Position numbers and translations under genes: made by a program. Shown here in pieces: positions 17,000-25,498 of a stretch of 64,000 nucleotides of DNA. The stretch comes from Streptomyces massasporeus. Its GTDB lineage: Bacteria; Actinomycetota; Actinomycetes; Streptomycetales; Streptomycetaceae. The notes under the pieces were generated by a model. It did no database searches. It was given only the letters and a program-made list of their open reading frames with translations, and was not told where the DNA came from. Within the stretch, counting starts at the first letter, position 1. Every line of letters begins with the position of its first letter. The stretch is taken from assembly GCF_014648995.1 (NCBI RefSeq), contig NZ_BMSE01000001.1, forward strand, positions 434,001-498,000. Reading direction: 5' to 3'.

Positions 17000-18436
17000 T
17001 ACCGCCAGGGCACCGCGGGTCCGGCGGGTGACGTGTTCGCGTGGGGGGCGCTCGTGGCCTATGCGGCCACCGGCCGACTGCCGTTCGGCGCCGGTGCGCC
17101 CGATGTGGTGGCCTTCCGCGTGATGTCGGGCGAGGCCGACCTGGACGGTGTCCCGGGGCTCCTGCGCCGGATCGTGGAGAAGGCGCTGGCCCAGGGCCCG
17201 GGTGAGCGTCCGTCAGCCGCCGAGGCCGCCCGAGAGTGCGCGGTGCTCTTGGCGTCTCAGGTCACTCGGGCGGCGAGCGCCGATGCGTTACCGGCGACGG
17301 CCGCGGACCTGATCACGGCCGCGTGGGAGGTGCCGGCCGCTGAGGACGCCGCCTGGCAGCTGCCGTCGGACAGGAGTCGATCCCGGAAGCGGCTGGTGGC
17401 CGCCGTCGCCCTCGCGGCAGGCGTCATCGGCGGCCTGGCCGGAGGAGTGGCGGCGCTGCTGCCCGGTGACACCGGGGGCGGCCGTCACACCCCCTCGTCC
17501 GCGGCCTCGGCGTCGCCGCTGGCCTCGGCCGGACCCGGGCAGGCTTCGGCGAACACCGCACAAGGGGACGAGAAGGCCGAGCGGCCGGCCGGGAGCGGCG
17601 GCTCGGCGAGCGTGGCGAGCTGGAACCAGGCGCGGGCGGCACAGGGCGCAGGGGAGCACGACGTGGCACGCGCGGTCCTGCACGACCAGGGTGTCGAGGC
17701 GCAGCACCTCGGCGACGGCGCCGACTTCACTCCGGAGACCGTACGGTTCCACGCGTCGCGCAGGGAGGTCTACCTGTCGTACCGGCTGACCTCCGACGAG
17801 CAGGGGACGCTGTACGCGGAGACGGAGATCGCCAGGTCGATGTGCCTGACGCTGCGGGACGTCGTCCTCCGGCTGCACCCGGACCTGTCGTACCGCACGT
17901 ACGTCATGGTGAAGGAGGAGCAGGGCCGGGATGCGCGGGTGACCTGGCAGGACGACTTCGTCACCGATACCGGATGCCGGTCGGCCGCCGACAACGGCAC
18001 GGGGCGGGACGGGGACGGTTCGCAGGACTGGCAACCCGACGAGGACGGTCTCGGGCAGGCGATGGTCCCCAGCACCGACGGGGCGGAGATCCGGGTCGCA
18101 GACGGCACCGCCAGAAAGATCATCACGGGTACCAACGCGATGCGTCGGACGCTCGGCACCGATCGGGTGCTCGGCCACACGCACATCAAAGTGGGCTTCG
18201 ACCCCGACGACTCGGTGATGTACGTCTGGTCGGAGTACCTGCGGTGGAACGAGAAGCAGATCGAGTCCTGGGCCGCTCTGGCCGCCGGCGAGGCATGCCG
18301 GGCTCTGGTGAGCGAACGGGAGAGCGCGGGAAGCGCCTGGCCGTACTCTCGCTACGCCGTGGCGGAGATCGGCGCGTCCGGCTACCTGATGATCCGTTGG
18401 GGTACGGCCGGCACGCGGGCCGAATGCCCAGCGTGA
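17000..18436 (+). pseudogene. 3' fragment of a Ser/Thr protein kinase gene
   Basis: The frame enters at about 17000 within the C-lobe of a PknB-type kinase (YRQGTAGPAGDVFAWGALVA corresponds to the region after the activation loop, with the conserved DVF(A/S)WG aspartate). About 80 kinase residues remain, then a juxtamembrane part, one membrane helix (RLVAAVALAAGVIGGLAGG, about residues 120-145 from GTG 17033), an Ala/Gly/Ser linker and an extracellular domain of about 250 residues. P-loop, catalytic HRD loop and DFG are absent. A product from GTG 17033 would be a membrane-anchored external domain without kinase activity; no good ribosome-binding site precedes it. Confidence 0.7.
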
Positions 18437-18495
18437 ATGAGGATCCGGACCATGACCCAAGTCGGCCCTCGGCCCTGTCCCGCTGAGCCTGGTGG

Positions 18496-19359
18496 CTACG
18501 GGGAGTCCTCGGCGGGCAGCGCAAGTGCGGCGTCGATGGCGGTGTCCAGGAAGGCAAGGGTGTCGCGGCGGCGAGCGAACGGGTTGCGGTAGCTCGAACG
18601 GCCTTCAGCACCGCGGGTGCGCAGCCACAGGCTCTCGGCGATGATGCGTTCCCAGGCCGGGCCGAAGACCCTCTGCGCATACTGGCCGGCGCCGCGTTTG
18701 GACGTCATCGTTCCGGTGGCGAGGACGTGGTGCAGTCGGCTCACTCCGAGAACCGCCCACACCGGGAACCACTCGGTGAGCCCGATGGCGAGGGAGAGGG
18801 GGCTCGGCCGCTTCTTCTGCTGCAGCCACGGCTGCCAGTAGGTGCGAAGGTTGTCCACGGTGTACGCCCGCAGGGCCTTCGGATCGGCCCACACGTCCGT
18901 GTCGGCCGGCTGGGGGCCGCGCACGGTGATCCCGTGCCAGGCGAGCTCGCAGAAGGTCACCGGGTTGACGCCGGACCGTCCGGCCGGGGTGAACCGGCTC
19001 TCCTGCGCGAACGGGACGTCGGGACAGGCCTCCGGCCCGGCGGCGAGGTCGGCCCGGGTGAACACCACACCGTCGAAGTGCGGCCGGGGAAAGCGGGCCA
19101 CGGTGCGGCTGTGTGCCTCGGCCACCGCCGTCATGTCCTGAGACCCCGGCTCGACGCGGCGGTCGGTCACGGCGACGAAGTCGATGTCACTCGCCGTACT
19201 CAGTCGGCCCCGGGCGGCCCCGGGGGGATGGAAGTCGCCTAACGCCACCGAGCCGACCAGGTAGAAACCGGTGACCAGACCCGGTGCCAGTTCGTCCACG
19301 CTCGTCAGGAAGGTCTGTACGCTCCGGGTGACCTCAACCGGAAGAATGTCGTCACGCAT
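18496..19359 (-). CDS. Nucleotidyltransferase-like protein (aminoglycoside adenylyltransferase type)
   Basis: 287 residues from ATG 19359. The N-terminal third has the minimal nucleotidyltransferase signature: YLVGSVALGDFHPPGAARG (GSxxxGD) followed about 20 residues later by SDIDFVAVTDR (the metal-binding DxD). The C-terminal part is helical (DTAIDAALALPAE at the end), as in ANT(3'')-like and DUF4111 proteins. Such enzymes transfer AMP to a hydroxyl of an aminoglycoside or another small molecule. There is no sign that it belongs to either antibiotic cluster: its 3' end faces the kinase remnant. Function beyond the domain is unknown. Confidence 0.72.
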   Translation of the reverse strand: MRDDILPVEVTRSVQTFLTSVDELAPGLVTGFYLVGSVALGDFHPPGAARGRLSTASDIDFVAVTDRRVEPGSQDMTAVAEAHSRTVARFPRPHFDGVVFTRADLAAGPEACPDVPFAQESRFTPAGRSGVNPVTFCELAWHGITVRGPQPADTDVWADPKALRAYTVDNLRTYWQPWLQQKKRPSPLSLAIGLTEWFPVWAVLGVSRLHHVLATGTMTSKRGAGQYAQRVFGPAWERIIAESLWLRTRGAEGRSSYRNPFARRRDTLAFLDTAIDAALALPAEDSP

Positions 19360-19438
19360 GCCGGGCAGTTTACCGACGCCCCCCCCGTCGCACTCGGCCT
19401 CAACTCGTGGGACATGACGCGATGATCGGGGCTCCGGA

Positions 19439-20062
19439 TCACTCGTCTTCGGGCGTCCGGTCTCGTGCCGTGGGTTCGATCTCCGGTACCGTGCCGCCGC
19501 CGTGGGCGAGCTCGCCCCGGCGGGTGAGCGTGTGCTCGAGCTGCCTCGCCAGGCGAGGAACACTGTTCGCCGGCAGGTAGGCCTCCGCTCCGGCGTCGAG
19601 CATCCGCCGGACGGGGCCGTGGTAGCTGACCCCGAGTTCGTCGTCCTCGATCTCGGTGACGACCACCCGGGCCGAGGGGAACGCGGACCGGAGACTTCCG
19701 ATCAGTTGGGGACTGACCGGCGGCACCAGCAGTACGTCGGCCGTCGCCGGCGCGGCGTGGATGTCGAGGACGATGTAGTCCGGGCCGAGTTGGTCGGACA
19801 GGGACACCCGGGCCGACTCCGACAGCTTCATCGCGGTCACGACCACGGTCATGCCCCCGGGGCCGGTCCGCGTGGCCTCGGTGGCCTCGTACGGCCGGGT
19901 GGGAGTGATGAGGGCACCGAGGGTGCTGGTGACCCTGGCGATCGCCTCGCCGTCCCGCGTGATGACCAGGTTCTGGCCGGGACCGAGGGCTTCGACGAGT
20001 GCCGCGACGTCCTCCGGGAGGCGGCCCACGTCGATGGCCCGCGGAGGTCGTTCGGCGGTCAT
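19439..20062 (-). CDS. Hypothetical protein with antitoxin-like N-terminus
   Basis: 207 residues from ATG 20062. I do not recognise the whole protein. Residues 10-55 (VAALVEALGPGQNLVITRDG, then EAIARV) resemble the Phd/YefM antitoxin core. The middle contains two strand-rich stretches (GGMTVVVTAMKLSESARVSL, DYIVLDIHAAPATADVLLVP) that could form a small alpha/beta domain, and AGAEAYLPANSVPRLARQLE follows. The C-terminus is charged. No toxin gene is adjacent. It sits between the nucleotidyltransferase and the start of the nucleoside antibiotic cluster on the same strand as both. Probably outside the cluster. Confidence 0.55.
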   Translation of the reverse strand: MTAERPPRAIDVGRLPEDVAALVEALGPGQNLVITRDGEAIARVTSTLGALITPTRPYEATEATRTGPGGMTVVVTAMKLSESARVSLSDQLGPDYIVLDIHAAPATADVLLVPPVSPQLIGSLRSAFPSARVVVTEIEDDELGVSYHGPVRRMLDAGAEAYLPANSVPRLARQLEHTLTRRGELAHGGGTVPEIEPTARDRTPEDE

Positions 20063-20359
20063 CCGGTGGCGGCGGAGCGTGGGGCAGCGGCCTGCCGCGC
20101 ACTGCTCGTCCGGGCCGTGCCGGCCGGGTGGCGTCCCAGCTCCCGCGCGCGGCGCCGGGACGTTTGGAGGTGCCCGGAGGCCTGCCGGTGGCGCCCTGCC
20201 GGACGTCCCGGCGTGATGAGTGCGGCGGAGTGGATCGGCAGCATCGTCACAGTGACCGATCCTCCCACACCGCCCCGAGGGCGGCCGGGAACCGGGGCGT
20301 GCGGGACGCGGCCCGGTCACCGGCCGGCCGAAGCGGAACAGGCGACCGCGGTCGCGGCA

Positions 20360-21553
20360 CTACGACGTCCTCCTCGCCAGTTCGACCAGCCTGGGCACCA
20401 CCTCGGCGGGCGAGGGCATGGCGTGCAGCTCGGCCCGGACCTGCGCCGCGGCTTCGGCCGGCCCCGGGTCGGTGAGCAGACGGGTCATCAGCCCGGTGTC
20501 CACCGCGCCGTCCGCCGCCAGGCCGCATCCTCGCCCGACCACCGCATCGGCGTTGATGAACTGGTCCGCGCTCTGCGGAAGGATCAGTTGCGGGATCCCG
20601 GCGTCCAGCGAAGCCATCGTGCTTCCGGACCCACCGTGGTGGATGATCGCCGAGCAGGTCGGCAACAGCTGGTTGAGCGGCACGTACCCGGCCGGCCGCA
20701 CATTCTCCGGAAGCTCGCCGAGCTGCGCCGGATCGACGTCGTCGCCGATGGCGAGCACGAACTCGGCGTCCACGTTCTTGGCCACGTCCGCGACCCAGGA
20801 CAGCGGGCCGAGCTCACCGTGCCACTGCACCACCTCGGACCCCAGGGTGAGTGCCACCCGGGGACGGTCCGGCCGTGTCCGCAGCCAGTCGGCCAGCACC
20901 CCGCCACCGTTGAACGGCACGTACCGCATCGGCCAGTCGGCGGTCACCCCGCCCCGCATGCTCGGCGGAGTGATGGACAGGGAGATCCGCCGCTCGGGCA
21001 GCCCGGCCACGCCGTGCCCGCGGTAAGCCCGGTCCATGGCCTCGCGCAGCACGGGAGCGATCCCGTCGTTGCGGCTGAAGCCGAAGGGCTGCTCGACGGC
21101 GGGCACGCCGAGCCGGGCCGCGGCCAGCTGTCCGGCTCCTTCCAGGGGTGTGTGCACGACCAGTTCCGGCCGCCACTGCTCGGCGACGGCCAGCACCTTG
21201 GTGCTCATGGCCATGGAGAGGGGACCGTACATGGGAGCGACGGTCTCCAGGCCACCGCCACCGCGCGCCAGCTCCTTGCCGACTTGCCGGGACCAGTCCG
21301 GCCTCCCGGCCACGCCCCTGCCTTCCCGCTTCATCCAGGCGCTGATCCCGAGGGCGAAGGCCTTGGTCGCCCGGTCGACACTCAGGACCTCCACCACCGG
21401 CAGGCCGGCCTGGGCCACCGCCCTGACGTGACCCTGCGTGCGGCCGGCGGTGGCGACCAGTACCTCGTGTCCGGCCGCGCGCAGTGCCCAGGCCAGCGAG
21501 ACGACCGGGAACATGTGCCCCAGGCCGGGGGACGTCGTGAACAACACACGCAT
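20360..21553 (-). CDS. cpz31: GT1-family glycosyltransferase (deoxysugar transfer)
   Basis: 397 residues with the architecture of macrolide and glycopeptide glycosyltransferases (GT-B fold). The N-terminus MRVLFTTSPGLGHMFPVVSL is the acceptor-domain signature, and HHGGSGSTMASLDAGIPQLI near residue 300 is the nucleotide-sugar binding motif of the C-terminal domain. In the caprazamycin cluster the corresponding gene is thought to transfer L-rhamnose to the 3-methylglutaryl side chain. The three adjacent sugar O-methyltransferase genes support this. It is the last gene of the minus-strand block. No dTDP-rhamnose biosynthesis genes are in the window. Confidence 0.87.
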   Translation of the reverse strand: MRVLFTTSPGLGHMFPVVSLAWALRAAGHEVLVATAGRTQGHVRAVAQAGLPVVEVLSVDRATKAFALGISAWMKREGRGVAGRPDWSRQVGKELARGGGGLETVAPMYGPLSMAMSTKVLAVAEQWRPELVVHTPLEGAGQLAAARLGVPAVEQPFGFSRNDGIAPVLREAMDRAYRGHGVAGLPERRISLSITPPSMRGGVTADWPMRYVPFNGGGVLADWLRTRPDRPRVALTLGSEVVQWHGELGPLSWVADVAKNVDAEFVLAIGDDVDPAQLGELPENVRPAGYVPLNQLLPTCSAIIHHGGSGSTMASLDAGIPQLILPQSADQFINADAVVGRGCGLAADGAVDTGLMTRLLTDPGPAEAAAQVRAELHAMPSPAEVVPRLVELARRTS

Positions 21554-21615
21554 GGCTCACCTCGTTCGTCGGAAAGGTGGCTGATACGCCGAGAAGGCCG
21601 ACGGCCGGTCGCCGG

Positions 21616-22818
21616 TCACGCACGACGACGGGGCGGATGCCTGAGCCAGGCGGGGCCGCCGCCCTCCGCGTTCAGGCCTTTCTCCACAAAGACGATGTTG
21701 TGGTAGAAGTGCAGACCCTTGATGTGCCGGTCGAACGCACCGGGTGGCCGCGCACCTGAGTCCAGGATCTCCTCGTGGTTCAGGCCGTCGACGAGGGACT
21801 TCAGGAACCCGACACTGGTCGCCGGGCCGTCGAGCGCCTCGCTGTTCCCGCCGAACCGCGGCCAGTAGGAGGTCTGCAGGTCCTCGATCACATACAGGCC
21901 GCCGTCCCGCACGTACGGGAACAGCGTGGCGAAGGACGTCAGCACGTGCTCGCTGCGATGGCTGCCGTCGTCGATGACGATGTCCAGGGGCCCCGTTTCC
22001 TCGACCACCCTGTGCAGTTCGACGGGGTTCGACTGATCGGCGCGCAGGACGGTGATCCGCTGCTCGGACAACGCCCGCTTGTCGGCGATGTCCATCCCGT
22101 AGACCAGGGCGCGCGGGAAGTACCGCTTCCACATCCGCAGGGAGCCGCCGCCCTTGTCCGGGGCGCCATAGCCGGTGGTGCCCCCGCTGAGGCCCCCGAC
22201 GCCGATCTCCAGAACGGTCAGCGGCCGGTCGCGCAGCGGCTCGAAGTGGTGCTGATAGTGCGGGGTGTAGCGGTGGATCCCCCACTTGTCCGAACCATGA
22301 CGGCTGGCCAGTTCGGTCAGGCCGATCTGATCGCGGTCGTCCATGGTCGCGAGCAACCGCTGTGTCACCCAGAACGCCCTCGGCGGCTGCACGAACGCCT
22401 GCGGGGTCCCTGATCCGCGCAACTCCAGCCGCCTGGTCGCCGCCGCCCCATCGCCACGTGGCCCGAACACCGCCCGCACCGCCTCGCACAGGTCCTGCTC
22501 GATGCGTGCGTGCGGCTCCCGCGTTTCACCCGGTTCGCACGTCACACCGGCCGAGCCGGCCTTCACGAGATGGGCGATCCTCTTCGCCCCGTGCGTGAAC
22601 CACAGTTGAACCACGATCTCCTCGTCGAGTTCGACAGGCGGCAGGTCCACTCTGCCCACGATCTCGTCCACCAGGATCTCGGCGACCCTCTCGGGGCCAG
22701 AGGACTCGACGACCGAGGCGATCTCCTCGTCTCGGCAGCCGGCCGCCGAGATCACCCTGGCGATGGTGTTCTCAGCCGAGGACACCACTCCCCGCGGGCT
22801 GCGCAGCACCCCGGTCAT
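21616..22818 (-). CDS. cpz30: MycE-like sugar O-methyltransferase
   Basis: 400 residues, the length and layout of MycE (mycinamicin VI 2''-O-methyltransferase): an N-terminal helical auxiliary domain of ~150 residues, then a class I SAM domain. Landmarks are ELASRHGSDKWGIHRYTPHY, the SAM loop VLEIGVGG, the acidic strand VYGMDIAD, and metal-binding DIVIDDGSH, whose aspartates bind Mg2+ in this family. It presumably methylates one hydroxyl of the deoxysugar. The start overlaps the stop of the preceding TylF-like gene (ATGA). Position specificity cannot be read from sequence. Confidence 0.87.
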   Translation of the reverse strand: MTGVLRSPRGVVSSAENTIARVISAAGCRDEEIASVVESSGPERVAEILVDEIVGRVDLPPVELDEEIVVQLWFTHGAKRIAHLVKAGSAGVTCEPGETREPHARIEQDLCEAVRAVFGPRGDGAAATRRLELRGSGTPQAFVQPPRAFWVTQRLLATMDDRDQIGLTELASRHGSDKWGIHRYTPHYQHHFEPLRDRPLTVLEIGVGGLSGGTTGYGAPDKGGGSLRMWKRYFPRALVYGMDIADKRALSEQRITVLRADQSNPVELHRVVEETGPLDIVIDDGSHRSEHVLTSFATLFPYVRDGGLYVIEDLQTSYWPRFGGNSEALDGPATSVGFLKSLVDGLNHEEILDSGARPPGAFDRHIKGLHFYHNIVFVEKGLNAEGGGPAWLRHPPRRRA

Positions 22819-23612
22819 CCGGATGTCCTGCGCCAGAAGACACCGGTCCAGTCGATCTTCTCGATCGGCTCCGTTATCCCGTGCGCCTCACGGAAGTGTT
22901 CGACGGCCTTGCGGCAGCCTTCCAGGGAGTAGTCGTCGATGATGCAGAAACCCCCGACGGACAGTTTCGGGTACAGGTTCTCCAAGGACTCCAGCGTCGA
23001 CTGGTACATGTCGCCGTCCAGCCGCAGAACGGACAACCGCTCGACCGGGGCCTGCGGCAGCGTGTCCGCGAAGTACCCCACGAGGAACCGGACCTGACGG
23101 TCCAGCAGCCCGTAGGCCGTGAACCGGGACTTCACCTCGTCCAGGCTGATGGCGATCGGGTATCCGAAGCCGTCGAGGATCTCCCGGGCGACGGGGCTGT
23201 CGTAGACGGAGTCGTCCGGATACCGGCCGGTGTCCGGCTCGGGGAACCCGGCGAACGAGTCGGCCACCCACACCGTGCGATCGGTGACACCCCAGGCCTT
23301 GAGGATGCCGCGCATGAAGACGCAGCATCCGCCTCGCCACACGCCCGCTTCGAGCAGGTCTCCCGGCACCTGCTGCCGCAGCACGGTCTCCACACAGTGG
23401 CGGACGTTGTCCAGGCGTGGCCATCCGATCATGGTGTCGGCGTCCTGGTGCGCGAACCTGCCCCGCTCTATCTGTTCCATCGTGCGCGACTTGGTCAGCG
23501 GCGGGCCCAGGAAGATCCGCCGGCCGTCGTATCGGGTCAGGCAGCGTTTCAGCAGGTCGAGGTAGGCGTCCTTCGCGTTTCCGTGGACGGTCCCGGTTTC
23601 GGCGGTCGTCAT
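22815..23612 (-). CDS. cpz29: TylF/MycF-like sugar O-methyltransferase
   Basis: 265 residues, matching macrocin O-methyltransferase (TylF) and MycF. The family marks are GRRIFLGPPLTKSRT near the N-terminus, DLLEAGVWRGGCCVFMRGIL as the SAM loop, VWVADSFAGFP, LRLDGDMYQSTLESLENLYP and IIDDYS, with the aspartates as Mg2+ ligands and GD-Y as the family's DxD region. It is inferred to methylate a second hydroxyl of the rhamnosyl unit, working with the two MycE-like neighbours to give a permethylated sugar. Gene order (MycE-like, TylF-like, MycE-like) is as I recall for cpz30-29-28. Confidence 0.88.
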   Translation of the reverse strand: MTTAETGTVHGNAKDAYLDLLKRCLTRYDGRRIFLGPPLTKSRTMEQIERGRFAHQDADTMIGWPRLDNVRHCVETVLRQQVPGDLLEAGVWRGGCCVFMRGILKAWGVTDRTVWVADSFAGFPEPDTGRYPDDSVYDSPVAREILDGFGYPIAISLDEVKSRFTAYGLLDRQVRFLVGYFADTLPQAPVERLSVLRLDGDMYQSTLESLENLYPKLSVGGFCIIDDYSLEGCRKAVEHFREAHGITEPIEKIDWTGVFWRRTSG

Positions 23613-23655
23613 GAGAGTTCCCTGGGGTCGATGGAGTCCGGGGCGGTGCCGGTGG

Positions 23656-24852
23656 TCAGTACCTCGGGGTGCGGGGCACCCATGTGGGCACTCCTCCCTC
23701 GGCGTTGCTGCCCTTCTCCAGGAAGGCGAGGTTGTGGTAGACGTGCACGCCGACCACGTTCCGCTCCAGGTAGGTCGGCGGCTGCTCGGCCGTGCGAGGC
23801 TGCTCCTCGTACTGGATGCCCTCCACGATGTCCTTGAGCATTCCGACCGAGGTCGTCCCGTCCACGGGGACCCGGTCCTGACCGCCGTAACCCGGGCAGT
23901 ACGACGTCCACAGATCCTCGATCACGTAGAGGCCCCCGGCGCGCAGCCTCGGGAAGAGCGTCTCCAGTGAGGTTCGGACGTGGCCGTTCACGTGGCTGCC
24001 GTCGTCGATGACGATGTCGAAGGGGCCGTACTTCTCCTCGACCTCGATGAGCTCCTGCGGGTCGTTCTGGTCCGCGCGCACCGTGGTGATGCGCTGCTCG
24101 TCGACCGCGGACTTGTCGAAGATGTCGACGCCGAACACGAGGCCACGCGGAAAGTAGCGTTTCCACATGCGCAACGACTCGCCGCCGAGCGTGGCGCTGC
24201 CGTAGCCGCCGATGCCGATCTCCAGGATCCGCACCGGCAGTTCGCGGAACTCACGCAGGTGGCGCTCGTACAGTCCGGTGAACCAGTGCAGTCCGCCCCA
24301 CTTGTCGGTGCGGTACCGTCTGGCCAGTTCGCTGAGGTCCGGGTGGTGCTGCGACAGCCCGGACAGCACGGTTCCGGCGGCATCCATGCCCTGGTAGACG
24401 GTCTCGAGCGGGGGCATGCGCCGTCCGCCGGCGGCCGCCGGGAGGAACGACGAGGCGTAGGTGCCGGCCGGCCTCGGCCAGGTGGGCCCGAACAGCACAC
24501 GGACCAGGTCGTGCAGGTCGTAGTCGAGACGCAGGGAGATGTCGCCCTTTGTTTCCGCGGCCGGCTCCACGGTGCCGTCGGCTCGGACACTCAGCAACCG
24601 CTCCTGAGTCAGGCCGTCGTGGTGCACCCCGATGAGCACGGTGCCGATCTCCGGCGCCTCGGGGCCCTGCCGGAACGCCGAGCCGGCGGCGTTGGTGTTC
24701 GCCCGGAACACGACCTCGTCGATCAGGACCGAGGTGAGTTCGTCCAGCGGAAGGTTCTTCGTGATCTCGACCAGGCCACGATCGTCCCCGCCCGCGGTGA
24801 CGATCAACTGCTCCAGGAGCCCGATGTCTTTCCCTACGGTCAACTTCAACAA
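23656..24852 (-). CDS. cpz28: Second MycE-like sugar O-methyltransferase
   Basis: Up to 398 residues. The farthest start is TTG 24852, but AGGGAG lies directly before it; TTG 24843 has better spacing (about 9), so the true protein may be 3 residues shorter. It is clearly a paralogue of the 21616-22818 enzyme: ELARRYRTDKWGGLHWFTGL, ILEIGIGGYGSATLGG, VFGVDIFDKSAVDEQRITTV and DIVIDDGSHVNGH match segment by segment. The same Mg2+- and SAM-dependent sugar O-methylation is expected at a different hydroxyl. The two copies suggest an internal duplication with the TylF-like gene between them. Confidence 0.86.
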   Translation of the reverse strand: MLKLTVGKDIGLLEQLIVTAGGDDRGLVEITKNLPLDELTSVLIDEVVFRANTNAAGSAFRQGPEAPEIGTVLIGVHHDGLTQERLLSVRADGTVEPAAETKGDISLRLDYDLHDLVRVLFGPTWPRPAGTYASSFLPAAAGGRRMPPLETVYQGMDAAGTVLSGLSQHHPDLSELARRYRTDKWGGLHWFTGLYERHLREFRELPVRILEIGIGGYGSATLGGESLRMWKRYFPRGLVFGVDIFDKSAVDEQRITTVRADQNDPQELIEVEEKYGPFDIVIDDGSHVNGHVRTSLETLFPRLRAGGLYVIEDLWTSYCPGYGGQDRVPVDGTTSVGMLKDIVEGIQYEEQPRTAEQPPTYLERNVVGVHVYHNLAFLEKGSNAEGGVPTWVPRTPRY

Positions 24853-24913
24853 CTCCCTGGTGGGTTCGTCCTTCAGCAGGGCTCGCGCGTGTCCGGCGGC
24901 GAGGCCGGGCTCC

Positions 24914-25480
24914 TCACGGATGCCGGTCCCCTCCGGTGCGCCCTCCTGCTTCGGCGAGGATGCGTTCGGCCAGTTGCCGAGGACTCGCGTCGTCGGTGGG
25001 CAGGATGACGGTGTCCGCGCCCAGTCGCCTCTCGGTGGTCATCGCGCCGTCGATCTGGGCGAGGCGCCAGGCCCTCACCTCGGCGTCCCGCTCGGGATGG
25101 TCCGGCCAGACGACCTGGTGAGTGATGCGGTCGGAGAGGGTCTGCCGGGTGGCCGACAGCCAGACGTGCAGGACCTCGTCCGTGCTCTTGTGGATGAGGT
25201 CGAAGATCTCCCGCCGGTAGTCGTCGTTCACGACGGTCATCGGCACGAGGAGAAGATGCGACGGGTAGTGCCGTGCGATCGACGCACACGTCTGCCCCAC
25301 GACATCGCGCCAGCACGCGAGGTCCTGGAAGTCCCCGGACGCCGGCAGCGGCACCCATGTGCGCAGGTGAAACCCGACCTCCTCGGGGTCGAAGACGATG
25401 ACCTCGTCGACGGCCCGTGTCAGTTCGTCGGTGACACTCGACTTGCCCGCCCCGAAGGGGCCGTTGATCCACACCAGCAC
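24914..25480 (-). CDS. cpz27: TmrB-like P-loop kinase (self-resistance candidate)
   Basis: 188 residues from GTG 25480 (GGAG upstream). The P-loop GPFGAGKSS (residues 7-15) is intact. The pattern WINGPFGAGK, FDPEEVGFHLR, DFQD...W and LLVPMTVVN follows TmrB, the Bacillus tunicamycin-resistance protein, closely. In caprazamycin producers a phosphorylated intermediate (caprazol 3''-phosphate) has been reported, so a phosphotransferase role in self-protection or pathway shielding is plausible for this protein. It has a paralogue at 45394-45963 whose P-loop is degenerate. The gene lies 18 bases after the methyltransferase gene and 61 before the MycE-like gene. Confidence 0.8.
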   Translation of the reverse strand: MLVWINGPFGAGKSSVTDELTRAVDEVIVFDPEEVGFHLRTWVPLPASGDFQDLACWRDVVGQTCASIARHYPSHLLLVPMTVVNDDYRREIFDLIHKSTDEVLHVWLSATRQTLSDRITHQVVWPDHPERDAEVRAWRLAQIDGAMTTERRLGADTVILPTDDASPRQLAERILAEAGGRTGGDRHP

Positions 25481-25498
25481 GTGTCTCTCCGTTCTCGG

